64,000 bases of DNA from AP-15 sp963814865 (lineage in GTDB: Bacteria; Pseudomonadota; Alphaproteobacteria; ATCC43930; CGMCC-115725). The stretch is taken from the NCBI GenBank assembly GCA_963814865.1, contig CAWFEN010000009.1, positions 434,001 through 498,000 of the forward strand, in the 5' to 3' direction. Below, one piece after another: positions 25,735 to 34,477 of the stretch (position 1 is its first letter; each line of letters opens with the position of its first letter). The notes under the pieces are model-generated. The model was not told the origin of the DNA. It saw only the letters and a list, made by a program, of their open reading frames with translations, and did not search any database. The position numbers and the translations under genes were made by a program.

Positions 25735-26967
25735 ATGAACCTCGAAGCACCGGCGCCGGATCAGGCCGCCGCGGACGACCCGGCGGCACGGCCGTCGCTG
25801 ACCCTGCTGCCCGGGCGGCACCGGCGCGCCGAAGCCGGCCATCCCTGGATCTTCTCGAACGAGATCCGGATGGACGAAACGGCGAAGGCGTCGGTGCCCG
25901 GCGCGCTCGTCACCCTGCGCCGCGCCGATGACAGCGCGCTCGGGGTGGCGATGTTCAACCCCCATACCCTGCTCGCAGCCCGTCTGCTCGACCGCGACAC
26001 GGCCCGGCCGATCGGCCGGCGTTTCTTGGCCCGCCGCCTGGAGCGTGCGCTGCGGCTGCGCGAGCGCCTGTTCGACGCGCCCTACTACCGGCTCGTCCAT
26101 GCCGAGGCCGACGGGCTGCCGGGTCTCGTGGTCGATCGGTTCGGCCCCGTCCTTGTCGTCCAGTCGAACAGTGCCGGCATGGCCCGGCTCGAGCCGCTGG
26201 TGCTCGACGCGCTCGGCGCATTGCTGAAGCCCGCGGCGATCGTGCTGCGCAACGACAGCCCGGCACGCGCGCAGGAGGGGCTGACGGCCGAGACGCGGGT
26301 CGCCGTGGGCACGCTCGACGGACCGGCCTTCGTCCGTGAAAACGGTGTCGACTTCCCGGTCGATCCGCTCGCCGGGCAGAAGACCGGCTGGTTCTTCGAC
26401 CAGCGCGACAGCCGCCGCTTCATCGCTGGCCTGGCGGGCGGCGCGCGCGTCCTCGATCTGTACTGCTACACGGGCGGGTTCGCCGTGCAGGCGGCGCGGG
26501 CCGGCGCCGCCGCGGTGCTGGGGATCGACAGCTCGCAGCCGGCGCTCGAACTCGCCGCCGAGGCGGCGGCGCGCAACGGGGCCGGCGACAATTGCGGCTT
26601 CCGCCGCGGCGACGCCTTCGGCGAAGCGGCGCGGCTCGCCGCCGCCGGCGAGCGCTTCGACGTCGTCATCGCCGATCCTCCGGCCTTTGCGAGATCGCGC
26701 AAGGATGTCGGGGCAGCCCTCCGCGGCTACCGCAAGCTCGCCCGGCTGGCTGCCGCGGTGACGGCGCCGGGCGGCATCCTCTTTCTGGCCTCCTGCTCGT
26801 TCAATGTCGGCGCGGCGGAGTTTGCCGAGGCGGTGCGGCGCGGGCTCGGCGATGCCGGCCGCAGCGGACGCATTCTGCGCAGCGCCGGTGCCGGTGCCGA
26901 TCATCCGGTCCACCCGGCCTTGCCCGAGAGCGCCTATCTCAAGACGATGACGCTCGCGCTCGACTGA
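25735..26967 (+). CDS. rlmI: Class I rRNA (cytosine-5-)-methyltransferase, RlmI type
   Basis: This 410-residue enzyme is of the type that methylates 23S rRNA C1962. An N-terminal PUA domain (LLPGRHRRAEAGHPWIFSNEI, PGALVTLRRADDSALGVAMF) leads into the RlmI linker (ERLFDAPYYRLVHAEADGLPGLVVDRFG) and a Rossmann methyltransferase (QKTGWFFDQRDSRRF, VLDLYCYTGGFAVQAA, DVVIADPPAFARS). The catalytic Cys lies in FLASCSFNV. The ATG at 25,735 follows a purine-rich stretch. Its last 29 bp overlap the convergent histidine kinase gene. Confidence 0.93.
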   Translation: MNLEAPAPDQAAADDPAARPSLTLLPGRHRRAEAGHPWIFSNEIRMDETAKASVPGALVTLRRADDSALGVAMFNPHTLLAARLLDRDTARPIGRRFLARRLERALRLRERLFDAPYYRLVHAEADGLPGLVVDRFGPVLVVQSNSAGMARLEPLVLDALGALLKPAAIVLRNDSPARAQEGLTAETRVAVGTLDGPAFVRENGVDFPVDPLAGQKTGWFFDQRDSRRFIAGLAGGARVLDLYCYTGGFAVQAARAGAAAVLGIDSSQPALELAAEAAARNGAGDNCGFRRGDAFGEAARLAAAGERFDVVIADPPAFARSRKDVGAALRGYRKLARLAAAVTAPGGILFLASCSFNVGAAEFAEAVRRGLGDAGRSGRILRSAGAGADHPVHPALPESAYLKTMTLALD

Positions 26968-28340
26968 TTTCGCCGACGCGATCGGCAAACGCCGGCAGGA
27001 TCAGGCGAAACACCGTGCCGGCGCCGGTGCTGGAGACGAGCGCCAGCTCGCCGCCATGCGCCCGCATCAGCTCGCGCGCGATCGCCAGGCCAAGCCCGCT
27101 GCCGCCGGGGCGAGCCGAGCCGAAAAACGGGCGGAACAGGTTTTCCTGAGCCTTCGGCGGCAGGCCCGGCCCGTCATCGGCGATCTCGATCGCGATCGCG
27201 CCGGCCTCGTCGGCGGCCGAGAACCGCAGCCGGCGCGCGCCGGCCTCGACCGCATTGCGCGCGAGGTTCAGGAAGACGCGGTAGAGCTGATCGCGATCGG
27301 CCGCAACGGCGAGCCCGCGCGGGATCGTGCATTCGATCGTCAGCTCGAGCTCGGAAACGGCGAGGCCCGGGCCGATCTCGTCGATCAGCGGTGCCAGCGG
27401 AAACCGGCTCGGCGTCAAAGGCGGCGCGCCTTCGCGCGAAAAATCGAGGGTCCGCGTGCACAGCGCGACGGCCCGGTCGATCGCCTCGAGGAGCCGCGAC
27501 GCGATGCGGCGCACCTCCGGCGCGGCGCTGGCGGCCAGCCCGTCGGTGACCAGCCGCGCCGTCGCCAGGATGTTGCGCAGATCGTGGTTGATCTTGGTCA
27601 CCGCCGTGCCGAGCGCTGCCAGCCGCGCGTGTTGTCCGAGCGCCCGGCGCACCGTCTGCTGCAACGCCGCGAGCTCGCGTTCGGCGAGACCGATCTCGTC
27701 CTTCCGCCCGCTCGGCACGATCATTCGCGAGGCGTCCTCCGGGTCCTCGCGAAACACCGTCATGCTCGCGGTGATGCGCCGCATCGGGCGCACCAGCAGC
27801 CAATGCAGGCTGAGGTAGACGAGCGCCGCCGCGACCAGCGAGATGACGATCGACAATTCGAGGACGCGGATGCCGAAACCCCACATCTCGCGGCGCAGCG
27901 GAGCTTCGTAGAGCAGCACCTCGACCCTCTCCGCGCGATCGATCGGCGCCGGGCCGAGCACCCGCAGCACGCGATCGTCGGTGCGGAACAGCGCGCCGAA
28001 CGAGCCTCTGATGGCGCCGAGCATTCTCGGGTTGGTCAGGTCGATGGTCATGTCCGGTTTCGGCGGCATCGCGCGGTCGAGCATCAGCACCATCCCGGCC
28101 GGGCGATGCAGGATGACGCCGAGCGCGCCGACATGGGCGAGGAGCTTGTCGGTCAGGCGTTGCTCGATGTGTCCGCTCGGGCTCGCCTCGAGCGCCAATG
28201 CCGCGAGTCCGACCGGCGGCGATGCGGTTTTCGAAATACATCATGCGAAAGCGCGCGACCGACGGCACAAAGATCAGCACCTCGCCCGACATCACGAAAA
28301 AGATGGTGAGGACGAGCAGACGGGCGGACAGGCTTCTCAA
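26939..28340 (-). CDS. Membrane sensor histidine kinase, frameshifted near the N-terminus
   Basis: A TTG at 28,340 begins an N-terminal helix (LSARLLVLTIFFVMSGEVLIFVPSV), but the frame breaks near 28,195-28,215. A +1 shift restores GLAALALEASPSGHIEQRL and the rest. A periplasmic sensor of ~110 residues is closed by a second helix (VLELSIVISLVAAALVYLSL). A HAMP-like segment follows, then H-box TKINHDLRNILATARLV (His phosphoacceptor), N-box LNLARNAVEAGA, G1 DDGPGLPPKA and G2 GSGLGLAIARELM. It is the last gene of a six-gene run, 18 nt after the disulfide oxidoreductase. No response regulator is adjacent. Confidence 0.85.
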
Positions 28341-28358
28341 AGCACGAGACTCCTCTGT

Positions 28359-29780
28359 TCAGCCGAACTGCGCCAGAAAGCGCACCAGCCGGCGGGTGCG
28401 CGGGGAGAACAGCGCCGGCGTGTAAAAGCTTCCGGCTGCCCGCTTGCCCGCCTCGCCGCGCGTCGGGTAGGGCACGACCAGATTGGCCAGCGCGCCGATC
28501 TTGAGCTTTTGCGAAATCGCCAGCGCCCAGGGCAGGATCAGGTCGCCGGCCCCGGCGCCGAGAATCGAGGCGCCGAGGATGCGGCCGTTGCGGCGGGCGA
28601 CGATCTTGACGAACCCCTCCGTCTCGCGCTCGGTCTGGGCGCGGTCGTTCTCGTCGAAGCGCCAGCGCAGCACGCGTATCGCGGCACCGGCGTCGCGCAC
28701 CGCGGCCTCGGTCGATGCCGACCTGGGCGAGCTCGGGATCGGTGTAGGTGACCCAGGGGAGCGCCCGGTAATCGACCTTTGCCGGCAGGCGGAACAGCGC
28801 GTTCCGGATCACGATCCCCGCGTGGTAGAGCGCGACATGGGTGAATTGCGGCCCGCCCGCGACATCGCCGATGGCGAAGGCGCGCCGGTTCGTCGTGCGC
28901 AGCCGCGCATCGACCGATGATCCCCGTCGCGCTGGCCGCGATCCCGGCGGCCGGCGAGATCGAGCGCATCGACGGTCGGGCGCCGCCCGGCAGCGACCAG
29001 CAGATGCGAGCCGACGATCCGCTCGCCGCCGGCGAGGCGGACGCGCAATCGCTTCGCCGTCGCGCTCGATCGCCGCGATCTTCGACTCGCGGGCGCAAGG
29101 CGATCCCGTCGCCGATGAGCGCTTCGGCGAGCAGCTGCGACGAGCTCGGGATCGTCGCGCGGCAGCAGCGGGCCGACATCGATCACCGTCACCCGCGCGC
29201 CGAGCCGGCGATGCGCCTGCGCCATCTCGATCCCGATCGGCCCGCCGCCGATCACGATCAGGTGCTCCGGCAGCGCGCGGTTGGCAAAGACGGTCTCGTT
29301 GGTCAGATAGGGAACCGCGTCGAGCCCGGGAATCGGCGGCACGGCCGGATGCGAGCCGGTGGCGATGACAAAACGGCGCGGCCGGATTTCGGCATCGCCG
29401 GCGCGAACCGTGCGCGGGCTCGTGAACCGCGCTTCGGCGTGCAGCACCTCGATCCCCAGGGCCTCGAACCGCGCCGCCGAATCGTTCGGCGCGAGGCGGG
29501 CGATCACCCTCCGGACACTGTCGCCGACTGCGGCGAAATCGACCTGCGGCGCCGAATATTCGATGCCGAGCTCCGGGCTGCGCCGCCGGAGCGCGGCGAG
29601 CCGCGCCGCCGCGAACAGCGATTTTGACGGCACGCAGCCGAAATTCAGGCAGTCGCCGCCCATGGCGCCGCGTTCGACCAGCACCACCTCGGCGCCCATC
29701 TGAGCAGCTCCGGCGGCGACCGCGAGCCCGCCCGCACCGGCGCCGATGACGCAGAGGTCGGGGGCGAGGAGCCGGGTCAT
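28359..29780 (-). pseudogene. FAD-dependent pyridine nucleotide-disulfide oxidoreductase (MerA/Lpd-like), six apparent frameshifts
   Basis: A full-length enzyme can be read only by changing frame six times, each +1 (about 29,150; 29,080; 29,040; 28,990; 28,960; 28,730). The order is complete: FAD site VIGAGAGGLAVAAGAAQMGAE, redox disulfide GGDCLNFGCVPSKSL, NAD site LIVIGGGPIGIEMAQAHRRLG, AFAIGDVAGGPQFTHVALYH, LPWVTYTDPELAQVGI, then a C-terminal dimer domain ending VRFLAQFG. It resembles mercuric reductase-like proteins found with TVP38 proteins. The ATG overlaps the TVP38 stop (ATGA). With every motif intact, sequence error is more likely than decay. Confidence 0.85.
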
Positions 29781-30494
29781 GCGATCCCTTTGCGGCGCCA
29801 GCGCCGGTATCCCACCGGGATCAGGGCGAGCACGGCGAGCCCGACGAGCGGAAGCAGCACGGCCGGCCGGAATACGATGCTCAGATCGGGCGTTTTCGAC
29901 CACGCGGCCGAGCCCGTTGCCGAGGCCGGCATAGATGAACGTGGCTGGAATGATACCGATAAAAGTGCCGAGAACAAAGGTGCGCAGCCTGACGCCGAGC
30001 AGAGCCGGAACGAGGTTGACGAGCCAGAACGGGAAGATCGGCACCAGCCTCAGGAAAAGCAGATAGCTGAAGGCGTCCGCGCGAAACCCCGCCTCGAGCC
30101 TGCCGGCGAGCGGCCCGGCCCGGCGGGCGAGGCCCGAAAGCCCGGCGCGGACGGCGAGAAAGATCGCGGTCGCGCCGAGCGTGGCGCCGATCACGGCGCA
30201 GAGCGCCCCGAGCCACGTTCCGAACAGGACGCCGCCGGCAATCGTCAGGACGCCGCCGCCCGGCACCGACAGCGCGGTCAGAACGGCGTAGAGGGCGATA
30301 TAAACGGCACCGGCAGCGCAGCCCCGATCCGCCACGAACGCCATCAGCCGGCCGCGGTTTTCAGCCAGAGCGGCGAAGGTCAGGTAATGATGCCCGCCGA
30401 TCGCGATGAACGCGATTGCGGCAGCGGCGACAAGCCCCAGCGGCGCCAGGCGCCACGCGGATGGACGGGGCCGCATCGGGGTTCGGTCAAGCAT
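29777..30494 (-). CDS. TVP38/TMEM64 (SNARE-associated/DedA-like) membrane protein, one frameshift
   Basis: This is a five- to six-helix membrane protein of ~238 residues. The family core is clear: LYAVLTALSVPGGGVLTIAGGVLFG, GATLGATAIFLAVRAG, FSYLLFLRLVPIFPFWLVNLVPALLGVRLRTFVLGTFIGIIPATFIYAGLGNGLGRV in consecutive parts. Near 29,895 the frame must move by +1. This yields SKTPDLSIVFRPAVLLPLVGLAVLALIPVGYRRWRRKG with a final helix and a TGA that overlaps the next ATG. The unshifted frame would run into the oxidoreductase as a false fusion through Arg/Ala-rich nonsense. The family is linked to lipid scrambling and membrane homeostasis. Confidence 0.88.
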
Positions 30495-30575
30495 CGAGGT
30501 TTCGGCCCGGCCGAGGCAAACATCGATGCTATCCGGTTGCCGGCGGCCGGACGGTCACCTTCCCGTGAAGCCCGA

Positions 30576-31592
30576 TCATTGTGCCCGGGGTTTCGATACG
30601 AAGCGGACGGGCAGGGCGATCGGCTCGGCGGCGGCGACGCGCCGCCACAAGCGGCCGCCTTCGAGGAGCTGCCAGGCACCGAGCGCGGGCAACCCGATCA
30701 CGAGATCGCGCGCCCGCTTCAGCAGCGACAGCGCGAGCGCCATCTCGGGCGTCACCCCGAAGCCGGCGCCGAGCAGGATGTAAGCCGCCTCCTGTATCCC
30801 GACCGCGTTCGGGACGACAAAGGCGATGCTGCGAGCGGCGTAGAGCAGGCTTTCGATGACCAGCACCGCGCCAAAGCCGAGGGGTGCGCCGGCGAACCGC
30901 AGCGCGAGCCACACTTCGGTAGCGCTGGCGAGCCAGCAGGCGAAATGGAGCACAAAGCTGGCCCACAGCCCGGCATGCCGTGCATAGATCGCTCTGATGG
31001 CGGCGTGGAGCGCCGCCGCGCCGGCGGCTGTCCGGTCCGCCCAACCGCTGCCGGCGGCGCGCGCGAGCCGGTCGAACAGATCGAAGCCGCGCCTCTGGGT
31101 TACCAGAAACCCGGTCGCGAGAAACGCCGCCACGGCGAGACCGATGCCGGCGGGAGCCGCGACCGGCGCCGCGGAATCGAGGCGGATCAGCCACGACAGC
31201 CCGATTGCGGTATAGGCGAGCTGGGCAAACAGCTCGACGGTGACGTCGACGATCGTGCTCGCGGTCGCGGCGGTGCCGGAGACGCCCGCGATCGAAACCG
31301 CCCGCGCGCCCAGCACGAAACCGCCGACCTGCGACACCGGCAGCACTTCGGCGCCGGAATCGCGGATGAGCCGGCCCCAGATCATCGTCCACGGACTGGT
31401 CCTGGGCAACAGCGCCCACCACGCGATCCCCATGGCCGCGATCAGCCCGAGATGGACCAGGCAGATTGCCGCAAACCCCGGCCAGCCCACGGCGAGCAGC
31501 GAGCGGGTCACGGCGCCCACCCCGAAATGTCCGATCAGAGCGGCGATCATCGTCAGGCCGAAGATTGCGACAACGACCGGAACAAACCTCAT
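30576..31592 (-). CDS. hpnL: HpnL-like/lysylphosphatidylglycerol synthase-fold membrane protein
   Basis: This 338-residue protein has eight or more hydrophobic helices and matches the UPF0104/LPG-synthase transmembrane fold. It has the HpnL-type motif SIAFVVPNAVGIQEAAYILLGAGFG and an upstream PVSQVGGFVLGARAV. HpnL proteins accompany hopanoid synthesis genes and are thought to act in hopanoid or lipid transport. The ATG at 31,592 overlaps the stop of ferritin-like gene 2 (ATGA), and TVP38 begins 81 nt after its end. No other hpn gene is in view, so the hopanoid link is family-based. Confidence 0.85.
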   Translation of the reverse strand: MRFVPVVVAIFGLTMIAALIGHFGVGAVTRSLLAVGWPGFAAICLVHLGLIAAMGIAWWALLPRTSPWTMIWGRLIRDSGAEVLPVSQVGGFVLGARAVSIAGVSGTAATASTIVDVTVELFAQLAYTAIGLSWLIRLDSAAPVAAPAGIGLAVAAFLATGFLVTQRRGFDLFDRLARAAGSGWADRTAAGAAALHAAIRAIYARHAGLWASFVLHFACWLASATEVWLALRFAGAPLGFGAVLVIESLLYAARSIAFVVPNAVGIQEAAYILLGAGFGVTPEMALALSLLKRARDLVIGLPALGAWQLLEGGRLWRRVAAAEPIALPVRFVSKPRAQ

Positions 31593-32437
31593 GCGCGCTG
31601 CTCCCGCGCCGCGCGGGAGCGCAGGCGCAGGCCGGCGAGCGCGATCCCGGCGAGCCGCGGCAGAAACCGGGGCTGCAGCAGCTCGGGGTCGAATTCGCCC
31701 ATGCGCCGGGCATGCTCGGTGCAGCACTCCTCGATCAGGCCGCGCAGGGTGAAGCCGTCGAGGAAGACGCTCGCCTGCGTCGCCGAGAAATCCCGTCCGT
31801 CATCCGCATCGCGCCCGCGCCGAATGGTGCCGAGCAGCCGCCCGATCGCCCGTCCGTAATATCGGGCGGCGGCGGCACTGCGCAGCCATGCCGCGCCGCG
31901 GCCGCGCGCCGCCTGTTGCCATGCCATCCAGTTGATGAAGAAGACGATGTGGCGGGTTTCCTCGTGCATTAGCCGATCGAAGATCTCGAACATCGCTTCC
32001 GGCAGGAAGGCGGCCCGCCGGGCGATCTTGAAGACGCCGAACCCCAGGAACGAATCGAGGCATTCGCCATAGCCGAAATCGGCGAAGGCGAGATGGAGAT
32101 CGGCGCCCGGCGATTCGAGAGCGCGCTCCTCCGCGGCGATGCCATAGCGTCGGATCATCGTGCGCAGCAGCTCGGCGTGGCGCGCTTCCTCGAACCCCTG
32201 GAGCGCAACCGCCTCACGCACCAACGGGTCGGCGATCGTCTGTGCGTAAGCCTCGACGATCGCACCGGCGCGCCGCTCGGTATGAAGGACTTCCGGCCAG
32301 AACGGGATCGCACGCAGCCGGCCCAGGGGCGCGTCGTCGAGGTCGGGCCAGGGCAGCGTCTCGGGGCTGAACTGGCAATGGCTCGCGATGAACTGGCGGC
32401 AGAACCGCTCCTTATGCTCGTCCGACCCGATCTTCAT
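31589..32437 (-). CDS. Ferritin-like diiron-type protein 2
   Basis: This 282-residue helical protein has two carboxylate-His motifs of ferritin-like oxidases: GFEEARHAELL and MHEETRHIVFFINWMAW. It is a paralogue of the upstream gene, sharing the spacing, the FxxW element and the C-terminal TLRGLIEECCTEHARRMGEFDPELLQPRFLPRLAG pattern (in short segments). Start ATG 32,437 overlaps the stop of copy 1 and its own stop overlaps the hpnL start (ATGA at both ends). Tight coupling suggests stoichiometric production, perhaps as a heterodimer. It may be a diiron oxygenase acting on a lipid; substrate unknown. Confidence 0.8.
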   Translation of the reverse strand: MKIGSDEHKERFCRQFIASHCQFSPETLPWPDLDDAPLGRLRAIPFWPEVLHTERRAGAIVEAYAQTIADPLVREAVALQGFEEARHAELLRTMIRRYGIAAEERALESPGADLHLAFADFGYGECLDSFLGFGVFKIARRAAFLPEAMFEIFDRLMHEETRHIVFFINWMAWQQAARGRGAAWLRSAAAARYYGRAIGRLLGTIRRGRDADDGRDFSATQASVFLDGFTLRGLIEECCTEHARRMGEFDPELLQPRFLPRLAGIALAGLRLRSRAAREQRA

Positions 32438-33411
32438 GACGGCGCCGCGTCCCGACCCGGCCGCCGCATGAAACGGCGGGCGAAGCGCATCAGGCGCGGC
32501 ACCGTGTTGGGCCGCAACAGCCGTGGATCATAGCCGGCGAGGCGCCGATCGTTTTCGGAGAGGCAGACATCGATCAGCGCTGCGACGGAGAGCTCGCCGG
32601 CGCCGACGGATTTGCTGCCGGTCAGGGTAAAATTGTTGTCCTGAGGCGTGGCCCCGGCCGCATTGCCGTCGCCGCTTCCGATGCCGCGGGCGATGCCGAT
32701 GCGCTCCCACAGCAGGAAGGTCCAGACCGCCAATGTCTTGGCGCGGAAGAGAAGCCGCCGCCACGGGCGCAAATTGCGTCTATGCCAGGCCGCCCAATTG
32801 ACGAAGAACAGGATGTGCCGGCCTTCCTCCTGCATGACCGGCTCGAAGGTATCGACGAGGGCCGGCGGAAAGAACCCGGAGCGCCGCGCCATCGCGAACA
32901 GGCCAAAGGCAAAGAAGCTGTCGATGCACTCGCTGAAGCCGGTGACCATGAAGGCCCATTCCGGATCGCGCGGAGGGAGGTATGGGGGCTCGGGCGCGAG
33001 GTGGATGCCGTAAGCCCGGACGAGGTTGGAAAGAACTTCCTTGTGCCGCCCTTCCTCGAAGCCGTCGAGCTCGACGGCCTGCCGCAGCAGCGGGTCATCG
33101 GTCTGGCCGACATAGCTCAGCACGCGCAGGCGGGCCTTGCCTTCGGTCTGCACGGCAATGTCCCAGATCGGCAGGCTGACGAGCCGCTCGCGCGTGTCGG
33201 GATCGAGCTGGGGCCAGTCGATTATCGAGGGCTTGTACGGGTTGTGGGTGTCGAGCAGCATGCGGCAGAAGGCGATCTTGTGCGCCTCGCTGCCGGGCTC
33301 GATCGGCCCCGGTTCCGGGGCAGCCCAGATCCGCGCCGCGCGATCGGCGGCCTCGATCGTCGTGTCATCCCACATGCGCGGCCATTTCAGTTGCCTGTTT
33401 GCCTCCGACAT
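32434..33411 (-). CDS. Ferritin-like diiron-type protein 1
   Basis: This 325-residue product starts MSEANRQLKWPRMWDD. Diiron motifs are GFEEGRHKEVLSNLV and MQEEGRHILFFVNWAAWHRR, matching copy 2. Between them sits a conserved stretch with FSECIDSFFAFGLFAMARRSGFFPPALVDTFEP, likely amphipathic and able to lie on a membrane. It is the first gene of the run; the promoter must lie in 33,412-33,557, shared with divergent rpmH. Its longer N-terminus (about 50 residues) distinguishes it from copy 2. Ferritin-like fold is confident; oxidase versus storage role is inference. Confidence 0.8.
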   Translation of the reverse strand: MSEANRQLKWPRMWDDTTIEAADRAARIWAAPEPGPIEPGSEAHKIAFCRMLLDTHNPYKPSIIDWPQLDPDTRERLVSLPIWDIAVQTEGKARLRVLSYVGQTDDPLLRQAVELDGFEEGRHKEVLSNLVRAYGIHLAPEPPYLPPRDPEWAFMVTGFSECIDSFFAFGLFAMARRSGFFPPALVDTFEPVMQEEGRHILFFVNWAAWHRRNLRPWRRLLFRAKTLAVWTFLLWERIGIARGIGSGDGNAAGATPQDNNFTLTGSKSVGAGELSVAALIDVCLSENDRRLAGYDPRLLRPNTVPRLMRFARRFMRRPGRDAAPS

Positions 33412-33487
33412 CGCACGCCCGGCGCCGAGGCTCAAGCCGGACTTCGCGCGAAAGGCGGCTGGGAATCGCGGCGCCGCCGTGCCCGCG

Positions 33488-33516
33488 TTGACTCGCTGGA
33501 CAGCCTCCTCTATACA
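33488..33516 (+). promoter_or_regulatory. Sigma-70-type promoter of rpmH
   Basis: TTGACT (33,488-33,493) and TATACA (33,511-33,516) are separated by exactly 17 bp, placing the start near 33,523 and giving a leader of about 35 nt to the rpmH GTG. It is the clearest housekeeping promoter in the window, as expected for a ribosomal protein gene. Confidence 0.8.
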
Positions 33517-33557
33517 ACCGGCTCCATTCGTGAGACCCCGCAACCGGAGCCGGTGCC

Positions 33558-33692
33558 GTGAAGCGCACTTACCAGCCCAGCAACCTCGTACGCAAGCGCC
33601 GCCATGGGTTTCGCGCGCGCATGGCGACCGCGGCCGGCCGCCGGGTGCTGGCGTCACGGCGGGCCAAGGGCCGCAAGCGTCTGTCTGCCTGA
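33558..33692 (+). CDS. rpmH: 50S ribosomal protein L34
   Basis: This gene encodes 44 residues from GTG 33,558: VKRTYQPSNLVRKRRHGFR, then ARMATAAGRRVLASRRAKG and RKRLSA. This is canonical L34 (KRTYQPS start, strongly basic). The GTG is the only start fitting the conserved N-terminus. It leads the rpmH-rnpA-yidD-yidC block. Confidence 0.97.
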   Translation: MKRTYQPSNLVRKRRHGFRARMATAAGRRVLASRRAKGRKRLSA

Positions 33693-33735
33693 GGCGGCGA
33701 TCTCGACGGACCGGCCGCTGCCCGCCGCGAATTCT

Positions 33736-34125
33736 GTGCGCGGCAAGCTTGCAGGGATCAAGATCCGCGCCGATTTCCTGCGCGTTGCCGCCACCCGCCG
33801 CCGGGCGGTCATGCCTGGGCTGATTTTGCAGGCCGCGTCGCGGCCGGAAGGAACCGGCAGCGACGCGACGGTGCGGGTCGGGTTCACCGCCAGCCGCAAG
33901 GTCGGCAACGCGGTGATCCGCAATCGGGCGAAACGGCGACTGCGCGCCGCGGCAGCCTGCGTTTTATCCGATGCGGGACGGCCGGGGAGCGACTACGTGC
34001 TGATCGCGCGCGCGGGCACGGCCGACCGGCCCTACCCGGCGCTCGTCGCCGATCTCGAGACTGCGCTGCGTCGGGTCGATCGGGGCAATCGGGAACCCCG
34101 GTCGGGCGCCGCCAAGGAGGAGTGA
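33736..34125 (+). CDS. rnpA: Ribonuclease P protein component
   Basis: This basic 129-residue protein binds RNase P RNA and assists 5' maturation of tRNA. The core RVGFTASRKVGNAVIRNRAKRRLRAA contains the RNR signature. N-terminal IKIRADFLRVAATRRRAVMPGLILQAA is typical. The start is uncertain; GTG 33,736 places the family N-terminus correctly, and no ATG is available nearer. It ends 1 nt before yidD. Confidence 0.93.
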   Translation: MRGKLAGIKIRADFLRVAATRRRAVMPGLILQAASRPEGTGSDATVRVGFTASRKVGNAVIRNRAKRRLRAAAACVLSDAGRPGSDYVLIARAGTADRPYPALVADLETALRRVDRGNREPRSGAAKEE

Positions 34126-34126
34126 G

Positions 34127-34435
34127 ATGGATCGGCAACGCCGTGCGGGGTTGGCGAGCGTGCTGCTGCGAGCCGCGATCCGCGGCTACCAGCTCGTCGT
34201 GTCGCCGGTCCTGCCGCCCTCGTGCCGGTTTCTGCCGAGCTGCTCGGATTATGCCCTGGAGGCGCTCCATCGGCATGGCGCGCTGCGCGGCCTCGGCCTC
34301 GCGCTGTGGCGATTGGCCCGCTGTCACCCGTGGGGCGGCAGCGGCTATGATCCGGTGCCCGAAAACCCGATATCCGAGAGCTCGATGCCAGGGCTGGCGG
34401 CGTTCGGCCACCGGCACGCCGGCGCCGGGCGCTGA
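34127..34435 (+). CDS. yidD: Membrane protein insertion efficiency factor YidD
   Basis: This 102-residue protein has the family core LPPSCRFLPSCSDYALEALHRHG and ARCHPWGGSGYDPVPE, with the conserved cysteines. A strong ribosome-binding site (AAGGAGG) precedes the ATG at 34,127. YidD assists YidC-dependent insertion; the position between rnpA and yidC is the conserved one. The last 20 residues are variable. Confidence 0.94.
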   Translation: MDRQRRAGLASVLLRAAIRGYQLVVSPVLPPSCRFLPSCSDYALEALHRHGALRGLGLALWRLARCHPWGGSGYDPVPENPISESSMPGLAAFGHRHAGAGR

Positions 34436-34477
34436 TTTCAACTCGCCGCCGACCCGCCGCATCGAACAGCGATCGAG

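Noticed and set aside
28809..30494. Genuine TVP38-FAD oxidoreductase fusion protein
   Set aside because: The joining stretch is Arg/Ala-rich nonsense, whereas the +1 frame encodes a hydrophobic helix and a stop coupled to the next ATG.
33412..33557. Replication origin next to rpmH
   Set aside because: No DnaA boxes, AT-rich unwinding region or dnaA/dnaN genes are visible; the gap only holds the rpmH and ferritin-operon promoters.
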